This document shows, one piece after another, positions 1 to 7,896 of a DNA stretch of 14,447 nt (position 1 is the stretch's first letter; the number at the start of each line of letters is the position of its first letter). Where the stretch lies: positions 1 to 14,447 of the forward strand of contig JBBQBY010000146.1 of assembly GCA_038318235.1 (NCBI GenBank), read 5' to 3'. The position numbers and the translations under genes were made by a program. The stretch comes from JAPLGZ01 sp038318235 (lineage in GTDB: Bacteria > Chloroflexota > Anaerolineae > Caldilineales > Caldilineaceae). The notes under the pieces are model-generated. The model had not been told where the DNA came from. It ran no database searches and saw only the letters and a program-made list of their open reading frames with translations.

Positions 1-450
1 GTGTCACTAACTTCTACCTCCACACGCTCTACATTATAAATTTTCCGCCCGCACTCACTTAAGCCCTTCTATAGTACAAATAGCCTAGAGACAACCCGAT
101 ATATTTCGCCGTATACTCTATCAAAATGTCCAGTGTGGTAACGTTTTGTCCGATTGCAGACGGCGGCTATCCAATATATTTAGATATATTTAAGCTTATA
201 CAATCAAAGACCGTACAACCGTTATACATTGACTGGCGAAGATTTCCTCATCGGCCCCACGCGCTGCAAAGGCTACAGCTTTGCTCTGGTGAAGTAGGAC
301 TTATAGGAGAAAATGTAGGGTGGGTGCCTAATGGCGCCCGCATTGGTTGCGCGCTACTCGCCTGTGAATGCTGCCACCGCAAGGGCAGGAATAGGCGAAG
401 TTTTATTGTTTTATAAATTAGAGAGAAAAATTATTCAACGAGGTTTATCT
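1..450. other. AT-rich leader region without a convincing gene
   Basis: This stretch lies upstream of the large secreted-protein gene. It is richer in A and T than the coding DNA around it, especially 30-45 and 165-215. I see no protein-like reading frame. An open frame at 126-416 has no family resemblance and no clear ribosome binding site. A short hairpin with arms GGGTGCC (322-328) and GGCGCCC (333-339, one G-T pair) lies in what would be the 5' leader of the downstream mRNA. A TATAAA at 412-417 could be a -10 element, but no matching -35 is visible 16-18 bases upstream, so I do not call a promoter here. Confidence 0.5.
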
Positions 451-3400
451 ATGAAAGTTGTTTTATTCTATTTACAACGTCACAAAATGTCAGTAAGTTT
501 AATGCTTGTGACGACTTTACTAGTCGTGAGCCATTCGCTTGTATTGATGACGCCTGCGGCCCTGGCTGCTTCTGATGATCGCGTCAATCAAGCTGTTCCA
601 CCTGTTGCCAGTGGCGACAATCTAGATACCGATCAGGATGGGATTCCCGATGGGGTTGAGTGTCTTGGTTTTGTGGGTGATACCCCGATTGCCGTGGTGG
701 ATGGCTCATTTGAGGCACCTGATCTCGACACTACGTTCAGCTTGGCCAGCAAGCGCTATGGTTCTCCGGTGCCCGCTGCGGCCGCTTACCGCTCCTTTTT
801 GGTGGATGGTTGGGAAACGACCGCCAAAGATAGCGAGATTGAAATCTGGCAGGCGAAATTTAATGGCATCACAGCCGCCAAGGGGGAGCAGTTCGCCGAG
901 ATCAATGCTAACCAAGCGGCGGCGCTCTATCAAGACATCACAACCACGCCGGGGAGCAAGATGCGCTGGTCCTTTGCCCATCGTGGGCGTACCGCTGTCG
1001 ATACGATTGAATTGTTGGTCGGGCCGCCCGGTGGTCCATATACATCAATAAACAAGTTTAAGACGGATGCAAAGGCCTGGGCTGTCTACAGCGGTGACTA
1101 TGCGGTGCCGGAAAAACAGGCAACGACGCGCTTTCTGTACCAAGCGGTGGCAACGGCGAATGGCGATACCACAACCGGGAACTTTTTGGATGATATCCAA
1201 TTCTTTAAGCTCGGCGAGTGTACACTGGACACCGATGGCGACGGGATCGTCAACTCACTTGACCTCGACAGTGACAATGATGGCATCCTGGATATCGTTG
1301 AGGCCGGTCTGAAAGACGAAAACGACGATGGTCTTGTCGATGATCCGGCGCTGGCCGGTTCGGCGGGGTCACTGCCCGATACAGATCGGGATAAAGTGCC
1401 AGATTTCCTGGATCTGGATTCGGATGGCGATGGCACCCCCGATGTTGTCGAAGCGCAGACCACCCAAGCTTACGTGCCCACTGCGGGTAAGATCAACGCG
1501 AATGGTGTGGACGATGTCTTTGGGGATGGGCTGCGCCCCGTGGATACGGATAAGGACGGCATACCCGACTATCTTGATACCGATTCTGACAATGACGGTA
1601 GCGCAGATACGGTCGAGGCCAAGGCGAAAATTGCCGGTTCGGATGCCGAGCGCGACGGGCTGGATAAAGGCGTGGACCTGAATGACCGCGTTTGGGGGCC
1701 GGTTGATCTGAAGATTACCAATGTGCTGAAAACCTATCCGAATGACGGCAAAGAAGTGCTCTGGCGCGTGAAGGCAACCACCAAAGGCGATGATAGTGTC
1801 CAGACCGGCGGCTCTGGCGGTCTCGAATCCGAACCCCTGCCTGGGCCACCCAGCACCTTCATTGGCGGCACCGGTGATGCCACATTGGACGCCACGGCCA
1901 AGGCTGTTGCTGAACAAGCCGCGGCCGAGCGTTTGCATAAAGCGCGCCTGTTGGCCGATATTCGACTCAAATTAGACGACTTTTTACCCGAGCAGGGCCC
2001 CAACGGCACCACACCAAGCGCAATTGTCACCGTGCCCGATGTGTTGGCGGTCACGTCTGCGCCAGATGCCAAGGCGGTCGATTTTGTGGACGCTGATGGC
2101 CAAGTGCAAGCTGCCGCGTTAGGCATTCTTTCCGTGGGCAAACCCTATCCGCATGATTATGGCGTCTGCAACCGCTTCAAAGGTTATGATTTCAGTGAGA
2201 TTGCACCTGTATTGGTGGATGTTCCGCCGGCTGATCAAGCTTGGTTCTGGCATTCACGGGCCAGCCAGGGCGACGCGATTCATGAAGATGCTTTCATTTT
2301 TCACATCTTCGTCAACGAGACGACGAAGCAGTTTTATATTGATAGCCGTTGGATTCAAGACGATTACGGGCAAAACTTTGATTTCACTTTTGATTATGTG
2401 TTTAACATGCAAGTCTGGAGCAACAATCTGCCCACCAGCCAAGCGCTGTTACAGTCAATCTTATTGCGCTTGACGGACTTTGAGGATGGCAGCTGGGAAG
2501 TGATTTATCACAATCTGGTTAAGCCGGCTGATCCCGACGTTTTTGTGAATAAAGTGCGGTATGCAACGGACACGATCCATCTCATGCTCGATCAGATCAC
2601 GGATACGGCTGAAGCGCTGAATGCGGCGCAAGTTACCAGCGGAGCGCAAGCGACCAATGTGGCCCAGACCCCTGTCCATATCTACGGTTCCTGGCGCAGC
2701 CATCTGGATCGGCAAACGTTGCAGCCGTTTGATTACCAGGTCAATTTGACTGAGCAAAATACGGAATACCCGCTCAACTTTCCAGGCTTGTTGGATGTGA
2801 CGATCTATGTCGAACATAATGGCTTTACGGATAAGGTCTATGCCGGCAGCGGGCTCTGGTTTGCGATTAACCCCGCCGACACTGCCCAAACCGTGCTGAC
2901 CTTAGGCGATCAGTGTCGATCATTGGCGGGCATTGATGCCCAAGATCTCTTGTTGGCCGGCTGTGTGGATGGCAGCACGCCCACCTTGACAAACTCGGAT
3001 CAAGCGGGGCTTGGGCGCACCCTCAACCCGAACGGACGGGGTGTCGATGTCAGCCCCTATAAGGCGCTGCATTTCTGGGCAAAAGGTGATGGCACGCCTG
3101 TCCGCATCCAGCTTGAGAGCGCGGGCATTGCTGATCATGACTATTATCAGACCGTGGTGACGTTGGGTAGCGAATGGCGCCAATATGTCATTCCGCTCAG
3201 CCAATTCACGCAACGCGGCTTTGGGGCGCCTGTGGCCTTCTTGCGCACCGATATCAAAGCCGTGGTCTGGCTGAATGCGGTCGCCATGGGCAAAGCCATG
3301 AATCTGTCGCTCGATCAGGTCAGCTTCACCAATCGTGGTTTGCTAAGCCTGACTCAACAGCCGAACAATAGCGCCGACACCAATCCACGACAACTCCAAG

Positions 3401-4935
3401 TGACGGCGCCCGATGGTGTTTCCGTCGCAGAAATGCTTTTGCATTATAGTGTCGACGGCGGCACTAGCTTTATCACCGTTCCACTTAGCTTGCAGGGCAC
3501 AACCAATGACGTTGCCCTCTTCCAAGGGGAATTGCCCGGCCAAGCGCTGGGTACGGATGTGACGTATTATATCGAGGCGAAGCAGACGAATGGCTACCTG
3601 AGTAATAGCCCGGTCGATGCCCCGGCCAGCCTCTATCGCTATCGTGTTGATGATCGCAACGGCTTGCTCGTCGATGATTATGCCGGTTCAGATCTGCTCA
3701 ACCGGCTCGACGGCGGCGCGGGTATCTTCAACAGCCAGACTGTGGGCGGTCGTGTCAGCGCTTATCGCCAGGCCCAGCAACTGATCCTCGATTACGACGT
3801 GAGCCAACCTGATCAGATCGCCGGTTACTTTACTGAACTATCCACCCTGGATGCCAGCCCCTTTACGACCATTGATGTTTTGTTGCGGGGTGAAAAAGGT
3901 GGCGAGCCACTGCAGGTTGGTTTGCGCGACAGCAAAGGCTTGGAGCCGCGCCTGAGTGTCGGCGATCTGCTGCCTGGTGGGATTACAAAAGACTGGCAAT
4001 GGGTGCAGATCCCGTTCGCTTCTTTCCCGGCCAATTTGGATCGCAGCACGCTGATGAATCTGAGCTTTGCCTTCTTTAACAGCTATGCGCCGACCATCGG
4101 GCGGGTCTATATTAAAGAAGTGCGCTTTACCAACCTAAGTACGCCGCTTGTGATCGATTCATTTGACGATAATAATCTCCAGATGAATGGGCAAGGGCTA
4201 GGCTATTGGACGACCGCCCCCAATAGCACACTGGATGCCATCGCAAGCGCAGGGGATGCCACCACCAACTCGGGTGCTGCACTACGCTTGAATTATAACG
4301 TCAATGCTGGCGGCTATACGATTTGGCACACCACGCTCGCCAATCCGAAAGTGGCGAGCACTGACGCACTCCATCTATGGGTGAAAGGGGCCAATCAAGC
4401 AGTCTCGCCGACGCTTTACCTGACCGACGGCACGGTGCGCGCTTCGGCTGCTCTGGCCGACTATGTCAAATTGAGCAATAGCTGGCAATTGATCGCAATT
4501 CCGCTGGCTGCTTTTGCCAAGCAGAACGTCGATCTCGCCCACCTGAACGGGTTTGAAGTCGTCTTTGAGCGCGGCAAAGGCAGTGGTGCCTTCTGGCTGG
4601 ACAACGTGCGGATTGGTAGCGCTGGCGCCCCGCAAGCCGGACAACGGGTGCTCTATCTGACCGATCTAGATAACGCACAAATCGCACTTCATCTGCCCGA
4701 CAGTAGCCGCTGGCAAGCTAAATCTGATGCGGATTGGCTCCTGCCTGCGGCTGCTGGTGTTGGCCCGTCGACATTATCTGTAACTTCGGCCGCCTGGAAT
4801 CGGCAACCTGGTACATATGATGGCAACGTGATGATCAGCAGCGCTACAGGTCAGACAGAAACGATTGTGGTGCATCTCACCGTTACGCACTTGATGACAC
4901 CTGTGCAATCCTTCCTGCCGTTCGTGGGGCGGTAA
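451..4935 (+). CDS. large secreted modular protein with TSP3-like calcium repeats and carbohydrate-binding-like modules
   Basis: This encodes 1494 residues. I chose ATG 451 over an in-frame ATG at 331 because a purine-rich CGAGG (439-443) precedes it at good spacing and the protein then begins with a signal peptide: basic start, hydrophobic 14-36, likely cleavage near residue 39 (ALA-A). Residues 84-253 resemble a beta-sandwich module (GSFE start, GW, SFAHRGR, LDDIQFF end). Calcium-binding thrombospondin type 3-like repeats (DxDxDG) lie at about 57-71 and 258-390. Three modules like CBM11/CIA30 (galactose-binding fold) lie at about 868-960, 1070-1230 and 1231-1390; an Ig/FnIII-like stretch fills 965-1065, and a BACON-like domain 1404-1484. 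The protein ends SFLPFVGR. I infer an extracellular or cell-surface protein that binds polysaccharide or acts as an adhesin. No catalytic motif was recognised. Confidence 0.88.
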   Translation: MKVVLFYLQRHKMSVSLMLVTTLLVVSHSLVLMTPAALAASDDRVNQAVPPVASGDNLDTDQDGIPDGVECLGFVGDTPIAVVDGSFEAPDLDTTFSLASKRYGSPVPAAAAYRSFLVDGWETTAKDSEIEIWQAKFNGITAAKGEQFAEINANQAAALYQDITTTPGSKMRWSFAHRGRTAVDTIELLVGPPGGPYTSINKFKTDAKAWAVYSGDYAVPEKQATTRFLYQAVATANGDTTTGNFLDDIQFFKLGECTLDTDGDGIVNSLDLDSDNDGILDIVEAGLKDENDDGLVDDPALAGSAGSLPDTDRDKVPDFLDLDSDGDGTPDVVEAQTTQAYVPTAGKINANGVDDVFGDGLRPVDTDKDGIPDYLDTDSDNDGSADTVEAKAKIAGSDAERDGLDKGVDLNDRVWGPVDLKITNVLKTYPNDGKEVLWRVKATTKGDDSVQTGGSGGLESEPLPGPPSTFIGGTGDATLDATAKAVAEQAAAERLHKARLLADIRLKLDDFLPEQGPNGTTPSAIVTVPDVLAVTSAPDAKAVDFVDADGQVQAAALGILSVGKPYPHDYGVCNRFKGYDFSEIAPVLVDVPPADQAWFWHSRASQGDAIHEDAFIFHIFVNETTKQFYIDSRWIQDDYGQNFDFTFDYVFNMQVWSNNLPTSQALLQSILLRLTDFEDGSWEVIYHNLVKPADPDVFVNKVRYATDTIHLMLDQITDTAEALNAAQVTSGAQATNVAQTPVHIYGSWRSHLDRQTLQPFDYQVNLTEQNTEYPLNFPGLLDVTIYVEHNGFTDKVYAGSGLWFAINPADTAQTVLTLGDQCRSLAGIDAQDLLLAGCVDGSTPTLTNSDQAGLGRTLNPNGRGVDVSPYKALHFWAKGDGTPVRIQLESAGIADHDYYQTVVTLGSEWRQYVIPLSQFTQRGFGAPVAFLRTDIKAVVWLNAVAMGKAMNLSLDQVSFTNRGLLSLTQQPNNSADTNPRQLQVTAPDGVSVAEMLLHYSVDGGTSFITVPLSLQGTTNDVALFQGELPGQALGTDVTYYIEAKQTNGYLSNSPVDAPASLYRYRVDDRNGLLVDDYAGSDLLNRLDGGAGIFNSQTVGGRVSAYRQAQQLILDYDVSQPDQIAGYFTELSTLDASPFTTIDVLLRGEKGGEPLQVGLRDSKGLEPRLSVGDLLPGGITKDWQWVQIPFASFPANLDRSTLMNLSFAFFNSYAPTIGRVYIKEVRFTNLSTPLVIDSFDDNNLQMNGQGLGYWTTAPNSTLDAIASAGDATTNSGAALRLNYNVNAGGYTIWHTTLANPKVASTDALHLWVKGANQAVSPTLYLTDGTVRASAALADYVKLSNSWQLIAIPLAAFAKQNVDLAHLNGFEVVFERGKGSGAFWLDNVRIGSAGAPQAGQRVLYLTDLDNAQIALHLPDSSRWQAKSDADWLLPAAAGVGPSTLSVTSAAWNRQPGTYDGNVMISSATGQTETIVVHLTVTHLMTPVQSFLPFVGR

Positions 4936-5019
4936 ATGCGGTGTAACTGATTGACCTAAATTTTCGCTGTAGCCATGCAAAAAGTGCGATGCTCCAGGGT
5001 GACTAAGACCTAAGCGTCG

Positions 5020-5763
5020 CTATCTTGCAAAACAATCCTGCATCTCGTCTAGAAAATGGTTAACCTGTACCGACTGATAGCGTTCTGTCGTTAATGCTAA
5101 CGGCCTTCGCGTCAAGACCGACGCCGAGGGTAATTTGTCAATACTTTCTTGGACAAGCGCTGTGGCTGCTGCATTTAGTTGAATTTCAATCGATTCGCAT
5201 AGTGATGAATCATCTGCCCAATTTGTCCGTTGATAATAATAGACCGCTTTCAGGCTGGTCTTGAGCATTTTCGCTACATAACCAGGGAGCGGACTTTCAG
5301 TGTCCACGGGTTTGAGGTCAATGGGCCAAAAGAGGCGATTGATCTGAACGTCGAAAATTTGTTTGAGCATGGCGCTGGCCGTTGGTGGCGCGGTAATCCA
5401 TTTATTGTCCGGCCAGACATCCAGCCAACTCCAGGCGTCCCACAATTTAGGGCTAGCCACTGATAGCGTGGTGTTCTCTGGGTAAATTCCTGGCGTATCG
5501 GTGCCGACAAACGCAAAGTGTTGCGGATAATCGAAGAAATCAGTGGCGCGCACCCGCTGCTTGTCATAGAACGCAGTGGTCAAGGCAAGTAGGGCCCCAG
5601 CCGTATGCAGCACGCCATCTTCCAGGCAAGGTGAGACCACACCCACGCGATCAAGCTCGTGGTAGTTGGGGCAGAAAACATCAAAATGAACTGAAGTCCG
5701 CTGACCTTGACGCCCTTGCCAGAATTGAAAGTCGCTAGATTGCAAACGTGTACTGGTATGCAT
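5020..5763 (-). CDS. hypothetical protein, 247 residues
   Basis: I do not recognise this protein. It has no signal peptide or membrane segment and looks cytoplasmic: mixed, fairly rich in aromatic residues (runs such as WDAWSWLDVWPDNKW near residues 109-123 and VYYYQRTNW near 173-181), with an alanine-rich helical C-terminal third. The composition and length look like a genuine protein. The start at 5763 has only a weak AAGG about 11 bases upstream, so the N-terminus is uncertain. It lies 65 bases downstream of the aldolase gene on the same strand, so the two may share a transcript; an octamer-repeat tract (5785-5809) lies between them. It converges with the large secreted-protein gene across an 84-base gap in which I see no clear terminator hairpin. 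Confidence 0.7.
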   Translation of the reverse strand: MHTSTRLQSSDFQFWQGRQGQRTSVHFDVFCPNYHELDRVGVVSPCLEDGVLHTAGALLALTTAFYDKQRVRATDFFDYPQHFAFVGTDTPGIYPENTTLSVASPKLWDAWSWLDVWPDNKWITAPPTASAMLKQIFDVQINRLFWPIDLKPVDTESPLPGYVAKMLKTSLKAVYYYQRTNWADDSSLCESIEIQLNAAATALVQESIDKLPSASVLTRRPLALTTERYQSVQVNHFLDEMQDCFAR

Positions 5764-5784
5764 GGATAGAATCGCCTTCGTTTT

Positions 5785-5809
5785 TCTTTGCGTTCTTTGC
5801 GCCTTTGCG
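5785..5809. repeat. degenerate octamer tandem repeat (T)CTTTGCG
   Basis: Three near-identical units lie head to tail: TCTTTGCG (5785-5792), TCTTTGCG (5794-5801) and CCTTTGCG (5802-5809). Read on the other strand this gives CGCAAAGGCGCAAAGAACGC and so on. The tract lies in the gap between the aldolase gene and the downstream hypothetical gene, in the 5' leader of the latter. I recall GCAAAG-type tracts in intergenic DNA of several bacterial phyla, but cannot search here. No function is assigned. Confidence 0.75.
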
Positions 5810-5828
5810 TGCGCAAGTCCTGCTACGC

Positions 5829-6605
5829 TTAACCCGGCAATTGGCTACGGATCGACGCCGTGATCTGGTCCATCGCCATGACTAGATACCCGAAATCGCC
5901 GCCAACCTGGAGCCATTGCACGCCGCGCTTTGCCATCATGGTCGCATAGGCGGCGTCCGTTCCCATGCCCGAACCGACAAACAAGCCAGCCGCACGCGTC
6001 TTGGCAATCACGGTTTCTACAGCAGCTACCACGGTTGGATGCTCTACATCGCCCAACATCCCCAGCGCGCCGGAGAGATCCCACGGGCCAAGCACCAGTG
6101 AATCCAGACCAGGCACGGCTAAAATCTCATCCAAAGCGGCCAGGGCCTCAGCGGTTTCGATCTGCACCGCGACAAATACCTCGCGGTTGGCGCGCGCAAT
6201 GTAATCAGCGCCGCCATCTCGGCCATAGTTCGAGGTAACGCGTGGCCCGTAGCCGCGTTGGCCCAAGGGTGGATAACGACAATCACGCACGATCTGGCGC
6301 ACTTCTGCCACCGTGCGCACCTGTGGCACAATAATGCCATCCGCGCCGGCATCCAGCACCGGCTTAATAAAGGGCGTGCTGCTGCCCGTGACGCGCACCA
6401 ACGCTGGCACATTTTTGCTGCGCGCCGCCAACAGATGGCCGTTCAGCGCCTCTGGGCTCAGCATGGTGTGCTCCAGATCGATCCAGAAAAAGTCGACCGA
6501 ATCGGCCAGCGCCGCCGTCACATGGGGATCGCTCAGCGTGATCGACGCGCCGATACAAACCTCACCCGCCTGCAAACGTTCACGAAAACGAACAATTGGT
6601 GTCAT
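5829..6605 (-). CDS. HpcH/HpaI-family class II aldolase
   Basis: This 258-residue protein matches the HpcH/HpaI aldolase/citrate lyase family along its whole length; family members are usually about 250-265 residues. They are cytoplasmic metal-dependent TIM-barrel enzymes that cleave or form 4-hydroxy-2-oxo acids with pyruvate as one product. The expected catalytic set is present: His46 in WIDLEH, Arg71 in ALVRV, and metal ligands Glu150 in VQIET and Asp176 in GPWDLS. These sit one residue later than the corresponding residues of E. coli HpaI. The IVPQVR motif (92-97) and GQRGYGPR (115-122) are also typical. The substrate cannot be told from sequence: 2,4-dihydroxyhept-2-enedioate, 2-keto-3-deoxy sugar acids and related compounds are all possible. 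The start at 6605 has no strong ribosome binding site but fits the family N-terminus. Confidence 0.92.
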   Translation of the reverse strand: MTPIVRFRERLQAGEVCIGASITLSDPHVTAALADSVDFFWIDLEHTMLSPEALNGHLLAARSKNVPALVRVTGSSTPFIKPVLDAGADGIIVPQVRTVAEVRQIVRDCRYPPLGQRGYGPRVTSNYGRDGGADYIARANREVFVAVQIETAEALAALDEILAVPGLDSLVLGPWDLSGALGMLGDVEHPTVVAAVETVIAKTRAAGLFVGSGMGTDAAYATMMAKRGVQWLQVGGDFGYLVMAMDQITASIRSQLPG

Positions 6606-6671
6606 GGATGGTTACTCGCTATTTTCTGCTTGACGATTGCGTTATGGGCTTTTATGAGATTCTGATCGACG

Positions 6672-6680
6672 TGACGAGTG
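6672..6680. repeat. left target-site duplication of MITE copy A
   Basis: TGACGAGTG here is identical to 6832-6840 on the other side of the element. The right-hand copy also pairs with the nearby heptamer tract (6853-6872), so part of the match could reflect an older local repeat rather than insertion. Confidence 0.6.
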
Positions 6681-6831
6681 CTTAGGCCATTTCAATGAAA
6701 TAAGTATCCAGTGTTTGCTGAACAAAATCATGCGTAGGTGCGTGCTTGTAGCCGCACGTGCTGCGTATACCCCAATGGTGCGGCTAAAAACACGCACCTA
6801 CTGGATCCTTTATGCTTTGATTGCGCCTAAG
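6681..6831. mobile_element. MITE-like element, copy A, with terminal inverted repeats and 9-bp target duplication
   Basis: This is a 151-base non-coding element between the cyclase and aldolase genes. Its ends are imperfect inverted repeats of 32 bases (6681-6712 against 6800-6831) that align without gaps at 23 of 32 positions. The outermost CTTAGGC and the inner ATCCAGT match perfectly. It is flanked by exact direct repeats TGACGAGTG at 6672-6680 and 6832-6840, as expected for a duplicated target; one further G on the left of each copy also matches. The interior is mostly a long hairpin (6734-6801). It encodes no protein, so it would have been moved by a transposase elsewhere. I cannot name the parent IS family. 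Confidence 0.75.
6734..6801. repeat. long two-part hairpin inside MITE copy A
   Basis: The outer arms GTAGGTGCGTG (6734-6744) and CACGCACCTAC (6791-6801) are perfectly complementary over 11 bases. After a 4-by-4 internal loop (CTTG against AAAA), inner arms TAGCCGCAC (6749-6757) and GTGCGGCTA (6778-6786) pair over 9 bases, leaving a 20-base loop. Its left arm aligns with that of the hairpin at 11334-11423 at 19 of 26 positions, so the two appear related. Confidence 0.85.
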
Positions 6832-6872
6832 TGACGAGTGAATGTATACCCTCACTCATCACTCATCACTTA
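6828..6872. terminator. imperfect hairpin and heptamer repeat at the 3' end of the cyclase gene
   Basis: The heptamer CACTCAT is repeated twice and partly a third time at 6853-6872, and the third unit overlaps the cyclase stop codon (6870-6872). TCACTCATCACTTA (6858-6871) pairs with TAAGTGACGAGTGA (6828-6841) with one mismatch, forming a 14-base stem directly downstream of the gene. No U-run follows on the minus strand, so intrinsic termination is only a possibility. Confidence 0.4.
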
Positions 6873-7742
6873 CGCAATCGCAATCGGATTGACCGGACTA
6901 CCCACCGCGCCGGTCAGTGGCAGCGGCGCAATGACCAAGAGACATTCGTATACCTTGTCGGCGGCCAATGCGTCTAGATTGAGATTTTCGATCAGATAGA
7001 TGCCCAAATCGCGAATCGCGGCGACATGAATTGGTAAAGCCGGGGGCGGGATCTCTTGCAATACCTCGACGGCCTGATTGTCGGCGCCAATCGCCACAAT
7101 GTCGTGTTGTTTCAGCCAGGGGATCGTCGATTCATCAATGCCGGGCTCGCCCTGGTTATAGAGCGGGCGGTCACTGGTAAAGATGCGCATCCAGCCGGTG
7201 CGAATTAAGAGCAGATCGCCCGGTTGCACAGTCACACCTTGGGCCGCGGCGCACGCATCGAGATCTTCTGCCGTAACCGCTTCGCCCAACTGGAGATGGT
7301 CAACCCCTTTCCAACCAGCGATGTCCAACAGCAAGCCGCGCCCAACAATAAAACCAATCTGATCGATCGAATTACGCGTGGCGCCGGTGCTGGTGATATG
7401 CTCCGCCGCGCTGTACCCGTTGTAAAGCTGATTGTCATGCCAGACATGACACAAGGCGTCCATGTGCGTACCCGAGTGCGAATGCAAGGTTACGATATCG
7501 TCCGCGCTACCACGGTCACCGGGTGGATTGCGAAACGTCGTCACGCGCCAGGTTTTGTGGCGTGTGGGCCATTGCGGACCTTCCGCTTCCAGGGGCATCG
7601 AGAGACTGTAGACCTTGCCCGTTTTGATAAACCCGGCGGCCGCTTGTACGATGGTTGGCGTCAACAGATTGAGCATGCCACGTTCGTCGGTTGCCCCCCA
7701 GCGGCCCCAATTACTTAGGCGATTGTGGTTTGGTTCGGCCAT
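6870..7742 (-). CDS. cyclase family protein (kynurenine formamidase-like metal-dependent hydrolase)
   Basis: This 290-residue cytoplasmic protein belongs to the cyclase family, which includes bacterial kynurenine formamidase, isatin hydrolase and polyketide-associated cyclases. The hallmark metal-binding motif HxGTHxDxxxH is intact at residues 89-99 (HSGTHMDALCH), with His89, His93, Asp95 and His99 as likely metal or catalytic residues. The C-terminal block HVAAIRDLGIYLIENL, containing the family's conserved glutamate, is also present. I set the start at 7742 because a strong GAGGAGGG lies about 6 bases upstream; an upstream in-frame ATG at 7811 would put that site inside the gene. The substrate is unknown, but the protein looks nearer the ~290-residue 'cyclase' subgroup than the shorter tryptophan-pathway KynB. 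It is codirectional with the aldolase, but 264 bases and a MITE separate them. Confidence 0.9.
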   Translation of the reverse strand: MAEPNHNRLSNWGRWGATDERGMLNLLTPTIVQAAAGFIKTGKVYSLSMPLEAEGPQWPTRHKTWRVTTFRNPPGDRGSADDIVTLHSHSGTHMDALCHVWHDNQLYNGYSAAEHITSTGATRNSIDQIGFIVGRGLLLDIAGWKGVDHLQLGEAVTAEDLDACAAAQGVTVQPGDLLLIRTGWMRIFTSDRPLYNQGEPGIDESTIPWLKQHDIVAIGADNQAVEVLQEIPPPALPIHVAAIRDLGIYLIENLNLDALAADKVYECLLVIAPLPLTGAVGSPVNPIAIA

Positions 7743-7896
7743 AACATCCCTCCTCGTCGCGCTACATTTTAAGTTTGAGCTGTAGGACTGAATTATATCA
7801 CCGCTCAACATACTTTGGCTACCGGTCTAAAGTTGCCGCGATCGATGGTGGCTTTTATCGCGAACGCCGACAAAACAGCGATGGCGGCGGCAGCAG

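Noticed and set aside
126..416. Plus-strand 96-residue reading frame ahead of the large secreted-protein gene
   Set aside because: It has no ribosome binding site, no family resemblance and a cysteine/arginine-rich tail typical of chance frames; its 3' part overlaps the leader of the real gene.
331..450. Upstream in-frame start that would add 40 residues to the large secreted protein
   Set aside because: The extra residues would bury the signal peptide, the start codon lies in a hairpin, and ATG 451 has a better ribosome binding site.
1369..1938. Minus-strand reading frame of 189 residues
   Set aside because: It is antisense to the calcium-repeat region of the large secreted protein, and its I/R/G-rich pattern is what the complement of DxDxDG repeats produces.
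4918..4935. C-terminal LPFVGR as a sortase signal
   Set aside because: A sortase signal needs LPxTG followed by a membrane segment and basic tail; here the protein ends directly after the motif.
4936..5019. Bidirectional terminator between the convergent genes
   Set aside because: I looked for a stable stem followed by a T-run on either strand and found none.
6853..6872. CACTCAT repeats as a CRISPR-like array
   Set aside because: The units are 7 bases and abut directly with no spacers; this is a simple tandem repeat.
7743..7811. Longer start for the cyclase-family protein
   Set aside because: The strong GAGGAGGG site just ahead of 7742 marks the real start, and the added residues do not match the family.
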